From Bacteroidales bacterium (GTDB lineage: Bacteria; Bacteroidota; Bacteroidia; Bacteroidales; JAAUTT01), in contig JAAUTT010000407.1 in NCBI GenBank assembly GCA_012031335.1, positions 1-5,233 of the forward strand: a DNA stretch of 5,233 nucleotides. The letters run 5' to 3'. The notes beneath the pieces were generated by a model. The model saw nothing but the letters and a program-made list of their open reading frames with translations. It did not search any database and was not told the DNA's origin. A program made the position numbers and the translations under genes. This document shows, one piece after another, positions 1 to 4,919 of the stretch (positions within the stretch are counted from its first letter, which is position 1; each line of letters starts with the position of its first letter).

Positions 1-60
1 CAGTACAGCTTGTTGTTTGGCCTTTCAGGGGCGTGAGCAAGCGAAACGGATATGACCCAA

Positions 61-80
61 ATTGAGCGATTCCGCTCAAT
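61..80. repeat. Perfect 8-bp hairpin
   Basis: ATTGAGCG and CGCTCAAT form a perfect 8-bp stem around the 4-base loop ATTC. There is no clean T-tract on either side, so a terminator role is only possible. It is the most distal of three hairpins lying downstream of the VTT-domain gene. I see no convincing gene in positions 1-176. A short frame open from the left edge (positions 3-65, 20 codons, + strand) is too short to judge. Confidence 0.5.
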
Positions 81-99
81 CGATTTATAAAATAGCCTG

Positions 100-118
100 T
101 CCCGCACGAAGTTCGGGA
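100..118. repeat. Short GC-rich hairpin (TCCCG / CGGGA)
   Basis: TCCCG at 100-104 pairs with CGGGA at 114-118. Inside it, AC and GT can extend the stem across one mismatch, leaving a GAA loop. It is the middle one of three hairpins between the left edge and the VTT-domain gene. It could be a weak terminator for leftward transcription or part of a dispersed palindromic repeat; the sequence does not decide. Confidence 0.4.
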
Positions 119-125
119 GTTATAC

Positions 126-169
126 CTAAGTAAAGCGTTTGTTCGTTGCGCTCCAACCGCTCAACTTAG
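126..169. repeat. Interrupted hairpin just past the VTT-domain gene
   Basis: CTAAGT (126-131) pairs with ACTTAG (164-169). After a 2-base mismatch, AGCG (134-137) pairs with CGCT (158-161). The loop is about 20 bases. It starts 8 bases beyond the rebuilt stop codon of the leftward gene at 177-793, so it could act in its 3' end formation. It has no T-tract, so this is not a classic intrinsic terminator. Confidence 0.4.
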
Positions 170-176
170 TAATGAA

Positions 177-793
177 TCAGAATATTTGAAAAATAACCAA
201 TGCGTATATGAAAAATCGCAAGTACCTGAAGAGCGCCCATAATAAATAATGCTTGAATTTAAATTTAATTAAACCAACATGCTAAACTCACGATAGAATG
301 TGGTACAGGCAGCATAGCTCCAATACAAACAAACAGTCCACCCCATTTTCTAACGTTTATTAGGTGTTTCGCGATTTTATTTTCGATATGGTTATTAACC
401 GCAGGGATCAAAAATAACCGGTTGCCTGCAAAATACGCAATTATTCCACCTAAATATGACATGGTAGCTAAGGCAAAAAGAATTAACCAAGGCGAGGCAG
501 TCTTTGATGCCCAGGCTATAAAACATTTCTGGAGGCACCAACCCCAGTACTGTTTCTGAAATTAAAAAAAACAACAATATTACCGAGGTAGAATAAGTTG
601 CTACTATATTGTTTAGCAGTAAATTAAAATCAAAAAAAAAGTATTCTAATGCAAGCAATATCCCTACAAAAATTACAATGGCTATACCGCCCTTTACGGC
701 GGTATCCTTCAAAAACGAATAAAACTTTGTTATTTTATAGTATCGATTGATCAATGATAAATTATTTACTGAATTACGATTTGGTTTTGCCAT
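177..793 (-). pseudogene. VTT-domain (DedA/SNARE-associated-like) inner-membrane protein, two frameshifts
   Basis: This is one reading frame broken twice. The first part (from ATG at 793) runs through SETVLGLVPPEMF at residues 79-91. An extra A in the AAAA run at 520-523 then shifts the frame. Removing it gives IAWASKTASPW and joins in frame to SYLGGIIAYFAGN and the KWGG...PVPHSIVSLAC block. A second extra A at 276-277 produces an early stop at 265. Removing it gives GLIKFKFKHYLLWALFRYLRF and a stop at 177-179. The rebuilt protein has 204 residues, a usual length for this family. It has a basic N-terminus, a membrane segment near residues 35-52, further hydrophobic segments and the PPE and PxPHS motifs typical of VTT proteins. 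Family members sit in the inner membrane and are linked to lipid or membrane homeostasis; the exact substrate here is unknown. An in-frame stop 7 codons upstream of the ATG supports the start. The two breaks could be real decay or sequencing indels, since the protein sequence is otherwise well preserved. Confidence 0.8.
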
Positions 794-899
794 ACTGTTT
801 AATTCTTTTATTGCTTATTGTTTCAATCCAGTGCTTTTTCAATAAAGGAGCCTATGTCCAATATTGCCTGTTTGTATCAGGTATAAAAAATATGGGGCG

Positions 900-1184
900 C
901 TAACCAATTTTTGGCGGTTGCCAAACAGCAAAAGATGGGGAAGATAGCAGACAGGTAACCTGAAACTGACTGGGATGATATATAATTATTGAAACTGATG
1001 GCATTTCTGTTTCGTGGAACATATGGTCATTTTCACAATTTTCAGTATCGGCGCTGAAATTATTTTCTGCGTTTTGTTCAATGGTTAAAGAAGCATCGCT
1101 GCATTGAAAAAAAATGCCGTAACTTAATAAAATGACCATCGTGCACAATAGGCCGCATACTATATTTTTTGTAATAAATTTCAT
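900..1184 (-). CDS. Small membrane-anchored or exported protein, function unknown
   Basis: The frame is open to 1259, but I choose the ATG at 1184 because it begins MKFITKNIVCGLL, a typical signal or anchor N-terminus, giving 94 residues. A hydrophobic segment covers about residues 8-27. The polar middle (30-60) is rich in Asn, Glu and Asp, with a CENDHMFHE stretch that could bind metal, though nothing proves it. The C-terminal third is more hydrophobic and ends in FAVWQPPKIG. Cysteines lie at 10, 14, 28, 50 and 78. There is no clear lipobox. I do not recognise the family by name. It lies 106 bp upstream of the VTT-domain gene on the same strand, with no repeat element between them, so the two may share a transcript or a cassette. 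The cassette-like element at 1254-1385 lies 69 bp upstream and points toward it. Confidence 0.6.
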   Translation of the reverse strand: MKFITKNIVCGLLCTMVILLSYGIFFQCSDASLTIEQNAENNFSADTENCENDHMFHETEMPSVSIIIYHPSQFQVTCLLSSPSFAVWQPPKIG

Positions 1185-1188
1185 GGAG

Positions 1189-1196
1189 CAAAAGTA
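1189..1196 (-). promoter_or_regulatory. Possible Bacteroidota -7 box (TACTTTTG)
   Basis: The minus strand reads TACTTTTG, an exact match to TAnnTTTG. It ends only 4 bases before the ATG at 1184, so a transcript from it would be almost leaderless. No well-spaced -33 TTG was found (one lies about 14 bases upstream, which is too close). This could be chance in AT-rich sequence. Confidence 0.3.
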
Positions 1197-1253
1197 TTCA
1201 AAAATCCAATACAATTGAGACATTGGCAGAAATCTTTTTTGTGGGACACTAAT

Positions 1254-1385
1254 GCACAACGGCCAAGTGTATGTGCCGTAAGGGATCGCCAGGCAGTTTC
1301 CTGTGCACCCGGGGAAGTCGCTGAAGCCGGAACCATGCCCCTGTGAACCACTTAAACCCCAATGTATTCATACCGCGTGTTGTGT
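1254..1385 (-). repeat. attC-like palindromic element A
   Basis: Read on the minus strand, it starts ACACAACACGCGG and ends CCGTTGTGC, 132 bp long. CACAAC (1255-1260) pairs with GTTGTG (1379-1384), and GTATG (1269-1273) with CATAC (1369-1373). The internal block GGGGTTTAAGTGG (minus strand of 1348-1360) is shared with the elements at 3711 and 4788. Its inner arms pair less well than in the other copies, so it may be a degenerate member. Its GTTR end faces the small protein gene at 900-1184. Confidence 0.55.
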
Positions 1386-1745
1386 GTAAGTACAGAAAAG
1401 CGACCCACAAATGGCACAGTAGGTTTTTGCTTGCACCCGAGCCGATGCTCCAAAAACCAAAAGAGCCATTTTTTCCAACGCCTTACAAAAATTATTCAAA
1501 AATCTTAGGTTTTTCAGAGCCTTCATATAATCTTCAAGAATGTTATATAAAAAAGTGTTTCAATATTATTAAACTGAATACCAATTAGTTATTTTACCCG
1601 CCTTTATGGGCGGGTTTAGGTTTGCCCACCCACGCAAAATATACATGCTTCGTAGCATTCTGATATTTTTAGTTTGGATATAAAGGTAACGTTTGGCCAT
1701 TGACACTTTGACAGGGCAGGAAGTAATCAAACAGGATCGCCCAAC
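1386..1745. other. Gene-free gap between two outward-facing elements
   Basis: This 360-bp stretch lies between element A (pointing left) and element B (pointing right). Frames crossing it (81 codons on + starting in element A; 61 codons on -) have no recognisable motifs, odd composition and no ribosome-binding context, so I do not call them. It holds a GC-rich hairpin at 1596-1615 and a small ATGCT/AGCAT hairpin at 1645-1658. It may be a decayed cassette or the scar of a rearrangement. Confidence 0.5.
1596..1615. terminator. GC-rich hairpin, weak terminator candidate
   Basis: ACCCGCC (1596-1602) and GGCGGGT (1609-1615) form a perfect 7-bp stem with a 6-base loop. On the + strand it is followed by only TT before AGG. 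On the - strand it is followed by AAAATAA rather than T. Neither side therefore has a proper U-tract, and no gene clearly ends here. The stem itself is certain; termination is only a guess. Confidence 0.35.
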
Positions 1746-1877
1746 CACTAACACGCGGTCATACGCAATACGGGTTTTTGTGGTAACTTAGTCGGCAGTA
1801 AAAATAGCAAACGGCCCGGTAGGCCGATAAAGTACGGTTTCAAACTCCCGTACTGTGCATACCGCCAACCGTTGGCA
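1746..1877 (+). repeat. attC-like palindromic element B, inverted near-copy of element E
   Basis: It starts CACTAACACGCGG and ends CCGTTGGCA, 132 bp. CGGTCATACGCAATACGGG near the left end is imperfectly complementary to CCCGTACTGTGCATACCG near the right end, giving a long stem. Positions 1748-1867 match the reverse complement of 4798-4917 with three mismatches (1823, 1845, 1856) and no gaps. The right end also holds a local palindrome GCCAAC-C-GTTGGC (1864-1876). The GTTR end faces the toxin-antitoxin operon, whose start codon is 80 bp beyond. Confidence 0.75.
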
Positions 1878-1904
1878 GCAAGCAAGGACGACTCTCAGGC
1901 AACC

Positions 1905-1936
1905 TTGAGAATTGAAAAACAAAATGATTATCTTTG
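1905..1936 (+). promoter_or_regulatory. Bacteroidota-type promoter of the toxin-antitoxin operon
   Basis: TATCTTTG at 1929-1936 is an exact TAnnTTTG -7 box. A TTG at 1905-1907 lies 21 bases upstream, close to the usual -33 spacing. Transcription would begin at about 1941-1943, giving a short leader before the ATG at 1958. This also argues against the upstream in-frame TTG at 1934, which overlaps the box. The promoter lies between element B and the operon, so the cassette would carry its own promoter. Confidence 0.6.
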
Positions 1937-1957
1937 TATAAAGAAAGACTTTTAATT

Positions 1958-2176
1958 ATGAGAGCAATAGAGTTTAAATCAAAAATAAAAAATAACCAGA
2001 TTCTGATACCGACAAAGATACAGTCTGAGTTAAATTCAAATCAAGACAAAAATGTAAGAGTAATTGTTTTAATGGATGATTCTGATTTATATGATGACTT
2101 GATTTTCCAACAATCTACCAAAGATCAATTTTTAAAAGGATATGTTGATTCCGATTCAATTTATGATAATTTTTGA
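1958..2176 (+). CDS. AbrB-like antitoxin of a type II toxin-antitoxin pair
   Basis: A 72-residue protein starting MRAIEFKSKI. The N-terminal half (about 1-40) has the short beta-rich pattern of AbrB/MazE-like DNA-binding domains (KIKNNQILIP, then VRVIVLMDD). The acidic C-terminal tail FLKGYVDSDSIYDNF (58-72) matches the toxin-binding tails commonly seen in antitoxins paired with MazF. The expected role is to bind and neutralise the downstream toxin and to repress the shared promoter. The ATG at 1958 is preferred over a TTG at 1934 because the TTG lies inside the -7 box. The stop is followed after two bases by the toxin ATG, so translation is probably coupled. The exact antitoxin family name is uncertain; the pairing and tail carry the call. 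Confidence 0.8.
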   Translation: MRAIEFKSKIKNNQILIPTKIQSELNSNQDKNVRVIVLMDDSDLYDDLIFQQSTKDQFLKGYVDSDSIYDNF

Positions 2177-2178
2177 TA

Positions 2179-2493
2179 ATGGATAAACTGAATTTTGGAG
2201 ACATAGTTTTATTAAAATTCCCGTTTACAGATACAAAGACATTTAAGAAGAGGCCTGCCCTGATAATTAATGACTTAAATGATGATGATGTAATTGTTTG
2301 TAGAATAACAAGCAAAATTTATAAAACTCCCTTTGATGTTTACATTGATAATTGGGAAAAATCAGGATTGAGATTACCATCGGTGATTCGAGTTCATAAA
2401 TTGGCCACTTTAGAAAAGGATATGGTTGAAATCGTCATGGGGAAAATTCATAATTCACTAAAAGAAAAATACGTACGATTATTACAAAACTGA
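2179..2493 (+). CDS. mazF: MazF/PemK-family toxin (mRNA endoribonuclease)
   Basis: A 104-residue protein, the normal size for MazF. It opens with FGDIVLLKFPFTD (6-18), followed by the signature KKRPALII (23-30) containing the conserved Arg25. VCRITSK (40-46) holds the conserved Thr/Ser region, and GLRLPSVIRVHKLATL (63-78) is the second conserved block. The family cleaves single-stranded mRNA at short sequences and stops translation; the target sequence cannot be read from here. I choose the ATG at 2179, two bases after the antitoxin stop, over the TTG at 2173 that would overlap it. The gene is intact, in contrast to its neighbours. Element C begins 20 bp after the stop, as expected for a gene cassette. 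Confidence 0.9.
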   Translation: MDKLNFGDIVLLKFPFTDTKTFKKRPALIINDLNDDDVIVCRITSKIYKTPFDVYIDNWEKSGLRLPSVIRVHKLATLEKDMVEIVMGKIHNSLKEKYVRLLQN

Positions 2494-2513
2494 CAGATTA
2501 AAAGATTGCCAGC

Positions 2514-2646
2514 TGCCAACACACAATATAGTGCAGCGGGGTGATTCGTTCTGCATTCATTGTCCCGTCTCCGTTTCAGCTTTTGTTTCGGGGGATAGTG
2601 ATGCGTTCCAAAATCCCCGCCGACACCATATTGTCATCCGTTATGC
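2514..2646 (+). repeat. attC-like palindromic element C
   Basis: It starts TGCCAACACACAATATAG and ends CATCCGTTATGC, 133 bp. CAATAT (2524-2529) pairs with ATATTG (2628-2633), and GCGGGG (2536-2541) with CCCCGC (2615-2620). The interior differs from B and E and lacks a clear GGGTTTnnGTGG block, but the ends, arm spacing and length agree. It lies between the toxin stop and the propeller-like gene, both on +, and has the same polarity as both. Confidence 0.65.
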
Positions 2647-2670
2647 CCAATTTTGTCAAAAAAAATTCAC

Positions 2671-2994
2671 ATGAGAGAAATTGGACACATATCAACGTCA
2701 TTTGAAGGAAATCGAATAGCTTTAGCTGAATTTGAAAAAGAAGTACAAATATTTGATATTGATTCTTTTCAAGAGATTTCTGAGTTTACTTCTGTGTTGA
2801 GTTTTGGAGGTAAACGTATTGCGATTAATAAACTTGGAGACATTTGTGCTTGGGGAGCTTGGAGTAGACATGGGATATGTGGATACAATGCTAATTCAGG
2901 TGAATTACTTTGGCAAAGAAAAGACTTAAAAAGAGTGCTTATTTCAGTTTCAGTCTTTGCCAACCAGGTTTTCAAGTTGAAGAGCTTTATCTAA
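2671..2994 (+). pseudogene. Truncated beta-propeller (WD40-like) gene fragment
   Basis: The ATG at 2671 opens 107 codons starting MREIGHISTS. Residues 12-31 (EGNRIALAEFEKEVQIFDID) and 48-87 (KRIAINKLGDICAWGAW, then GYNANSGELLWQRKDLK) look like beta-propeller blades, with the aspartate/tryptophan rhythm of WD40-like repeats. Only about two blades are present, where propellers need at least four. After residue 89 the sequence turns into the antisense of the neighbouring leftward gene, so the true 3' part is missing and the stop at 2992-2994 is accidental. An upstream TTG at 2653 is possible but less likely. The gene begins 24 bp after element C. No function can be assigned beyond a likely protein-binding scaffold in the intact ancestor. 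Confidence 0.6.
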
Positions 2995-3693
2995 ACACAT
3001 CACAATCCAATCATGATAAGTAGCAAGGGAGGCTTTTTTTATCCAAATCATTAATTGTGTAGTAGTCTCTAACAAAAAGACTAGCTCCCCAATGATAAAC
3101 TGCGGGGTTATCAGGATGTAATTCAATAGCTTTTTGACACATAAATATTGCAGAATCTATATTACCATTCCAACTATATTTTTCACCTCTTTGTAATATT
3201 GTTATATATTCCGGTGTGAGTTCAGAAAGAATTGGATCGGTCCAACCAGGACAAAGAAAATAATCATTTGGAATACATTCTCTATTTAAGTTTATCTCAT
3301 ACCCTCTCATGTTGACTTCTTGTCTCGGATTAAACATAGGAACGTCAAATAATTTTCCATGTATCATTGAATCATAGGAGCAATCACCAATTTTTAAATC
3401 CATAAAAGTAAATAATGTCCTGTTGTCATAATCGATTAATAATTCTCCACTATGATTATAAACTGCCATACCAATTTCTAAATCATTAACAATTATTAGG
3501 GTATCATTAAAATCATGAATTCTTGGAAATAAAGCAGGAACTATAACACTATCTGTTTCTGTGTTTTTTAGCCCCCATTTTTGAGTATTTGTATCCTTAA
3601 ATTTTTCAATTTTCTGGGTAAATACATTCTCAGTAGGGAAAATCAAAATAATTAAATTAGTATTCTTATCATATTAACGAATTTATTTTTCAT
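2950..3693 (-). pseudogene. Secreted WG-repeat/TPR protein, two single-base indels
   Basis: The open part (3646 to 3011) lacks a proper start and ends abruptly. Upstream, an ATG at 3693 encodes MKNKFVNMIRILI and then meets a stop. Adding one T where the + strand has AAA at 3654-3656 joins it to LIILIFPTENVFTQ, giving a good signal peptide of about 27 residues. Near the other end, a run of seven A (+ strand T at 3034-3040) needs to be six. The frame then continues KKASLATYHDWIVMCLDKALQLE to a stop at 2950-2952. The rebuilt protein has 247 residues. After the signal come one or two WG-type repeats (KWGL...VIVP...F.DTLIIV, about 39-90), a middle region without known motif, and a TPR-like helix pair about 163-207 (GEKYSWNGNIDSAIFMCQKAIELHPDNPAVYHW). 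The likely place is the cell envelope, with a protein-interaction role. Both breaks lie in homopolymers, so sequencing error is a real alternative to decay. Confidence 0.65.
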
Positions 3694-3710
3694 TATCTAC
3701 ATTAAATTAT

Positions 3711-3842
3711 GGCTAACGGTTAATTGTGTGAGTAGTTGGGGAGTTCGGGGCAATTAGGCCATCACGTTTAAACAAAGTATATTTGGAAACCAACACATGA
3801 ATTACCCACCTAAACCCCAATTACTTATACCATGTGTTAGCG
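3711..3842 (-). repeat. attC-like palindromic element D
   Basis: On the minus strand it starts CGCTAACACATGG and ends CCGTTAGCC, 132 bp. GCTAAC (3712-3717) pairs perfectly with GTTAGC (3836-3841). AGTAGTTGGGG (3731-3741) pairs with CCCCAATTACT (3815-3825) with one G-T wobble. The block GGGGTTTAGGTGG (minus strand of 3806-3818) is shared with element A. The TAA stop of the nuclease gene lies within its CTAAC end, and its GTTA end is 17 bp from the rebuilt start of the WG/TPR gene. Confidence 0.7.
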
Positions 3843-4718
3843 GTTGTTTTTCTTTCTCAATTCTTCGATTTCTTCAATTGATAATCCGGTTATTCTATTG
3901 ATTTGCTCATTGTCCATCCCCGAATCTATCAATTTTAATGCTATTTCTATTTTTTCCTCTTTTCTTCCTTTTATTATGCCTTTTTCTTCGGCCCAATCAA
4001 CTGAGTTTTTTATATCCCGGTATGCATTTAAACTTGCTTCATATTCCCTGTATTCAGATTCCCCTAACTTTGCTATTTCTGCTATCTGGAAAAACTTGAT
4101 GAATATCTCTTCTTTTAGGTTTTCGGGAATCCTGTCCAGTTTATTCAAATTCTTAATCACAAACAGCCATTTTTCAAATTTTGTCTCCAGTTCATCCAGT
4201 TTCTTATTGAATTTTTCCATTGACAAATAGGTGAATGTCAGTTTCTCGTAGAATATCTTGCCTGTCTCTATCTCGGTGATCTTCGCATCATAGCGGTACT
4301 TGTCAGGGTCGGGCTGATCTTCTTTGAATGAAAAGTCAAGAATGCCAATCGCATAAACATGTTTTAAGTTAAAATTCCAGTCCTTTCCTTTGTCTTTGGC
4401 TTGGCTTTGAATCGGAAAAGTTGAATAAAACAACATCCTGTCCTTAAAATATTGCTGTTCCACCTTTTGCATTTCAACGATGAAGTGTTCGCCTTTTTCG
4501 TTTATACAATAGATGTCAAATATGGCTTTTCTATTCCCTACAGTAGTTGGTAAACTATCATTTGGTTGATACGATAATTCTATGATTTTACCTTCTTTGT
4601 CTCCCAGTAATTCATTCAGGAAATCCAATAATAAGTCCTTGCTCGGTTCTTCCCCAAAAAGTCTTTTGAAACCGTAATCAGTAAATGGATTTATGTATTT
4701 TTCTTTCCTTTCTTTCAT
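3837..4718 (-). CDS. Rpn-family PD-(D/E)XK nuclease (transposase-like)
   Basis: An intact 293-residue protein. It opens with INPFTDYGFKRLFG (9-22), the hallmark start of this family. The nuclease core shows FDIY with Asp68 and EMQ with Glu82-x-Gln84 (the variant D...ExQ form of the PD-(D/E)XK motif), and Glu36 may be the first acidic residue. A hydrophobic middle (121-165) follows. The C-terminal tail from about 248 (GIIKGRKEEKIEIALKLIDSG) leads into a small helix-turn-helix-like end (NEQINRITGLSIEEIEELRKK). Family members are DNA endonucleases that promote RecA-independent recombination in E. coli and are often annotated as transposases, though self-mobility is not established. The ATG at 4718 is supported by the family N-terminus. 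The stop lies inside element D. The protein could cut or recombine the nearby palindromes, but that is only a guess. Confidence 0.9.
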   Translation of the reverse strand: MKERKEKYINPFTDYGFKRLFGEEPSKDLLLDFLNELLGDKEGKIIELSYQPNDSLPTTVGNRKAIFDIYCINEKGEHFIVEMQKVEQQYFKDRMLFYSTFPIQSQAKDKGKDWNFNLKHVYAIGILDFSFKEDQPDPDKYRYDAKITEIETGKIFYEKLTFTYLSMEKFNKKLDELETKFEKWLFVIKNLNKLDRIPENLKEEIFIKFFQIAEIAKLGESEYREYEASLNAYRDIKNSVDWAEEKGIIKGRKEEKIEIALKLIDSGMDNEQINRITGLSIEEIEELRKKNNR

Positions 4719-4736
4719 CTTTGTCCTTTTAGATTA

Positions 4737-4744
4737 CAAATTTA
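4737..4744 (-). promoter_or_regulatory. Possible -7 box of the Rpn-family gene (TAAATTTG)
   Basis: The minus strand reads TAAATTTG, an exact TAnnTTTG match, ending 18 bases before the ATG at 4718. This would give a short leader with a purine-rich AAAAGGACAAAG ahead of the start. I found no good TTG at the -33 spacing, so confidence is moderate. It lies between element E and the gene. Confidence 0.4.
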
Positions 4745-4787
4745 ACAAATCTTTTTTATAGATATTTCTAAAATGTTGTTGTCATTC

Positions 4788-4919
4788 CCATAACGGATGG
4801 CGGTATGCGCAGTACGGGAATTTGAAACCGTACTTTATCGGGCTACCGGGCCGTTTGCTATTTTTACTGCCGACTAAGTTACCACAAAAACCCGTATTGC
4901 GTATGACCGCGTGTTAGCG
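4788..4919 (-). repeat. attC-like palindromic element E, inverted near-copy of element B
   Basis: On the minus strand it starts CGCTAACACGCGG and ends CATCCGTTATGG, 132 bp. The arms GGCGGTATGCGCAGTACGGG (4799-4818) and CCCGTATTGCGTATGACCGC (4891-4910) form a long, slightly imperfect stem. Positions 4798-4917 match the reverse complement of 1748-1867 with three mismatches. The GTTA end faces the Rpn-family gene, whose start is 69 bp away. Confidence 0.75.

Noticed and set aside
265..462. A 65-codon leftward frame as a separate gene
   Set aside because: Its sequence is the middle of the VTT-domain protein; it starts only because of the frameshift at 520-523 and ends only because of the one at 276-277.
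1343..1588. An 81-codon rightward frame
   Set aside because: It begins inside element A, has no recognisable motif, no ribosome-binding context and a composition unlike the neighbouring genes.
1569..1754. A 61-codon leftward frame
   Set aside because: It starts inside the end of element B and runs through a GC hairpin, with no family features. I also tested it as the lost end of the propeller gene and saw no resemblance.
2115..2315. A 66-codon leftward frame
   Set aside because: It is antisense to the well-supported antitoxin and toxin genes.
2769..2975. A 68-codon leftward frame
   Set aside because: It is antisense to the propeller-like fragment and lies in a different frame from the WG/TPR gene.
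3030..3042. Programmed -1 ribosomal frameshifting at the seven-A run of the WG/TPR gene
   Set aside because: Restoring the family C-terminus needs a +1 (or -2) shift, whereas A-AAA-AAG type slippery sites give -1. A simple indel is the better explanation.
3844..4230. A 128-codon rightward frame
   Set aside because: It is the Ser/Phe-rich antisense shadow of the intact Rpn-family nuclease gene.
1254..4919. A CRISPR array built from the repeats
   Set aside because: The units are 132 bp, palindromic, far apart, in both orientations and separated by genes; there are no short spacers and no cas genes.
1746..4919. A composite transposon or IS with elements B and E as terminal inverted repeats
   Set aside because: The same element type recurs inside and outside the segment, the enclosed nuclease is of the Rpn type rather than a DDE transposase, and no target-site duplication is seen at the outer edges.
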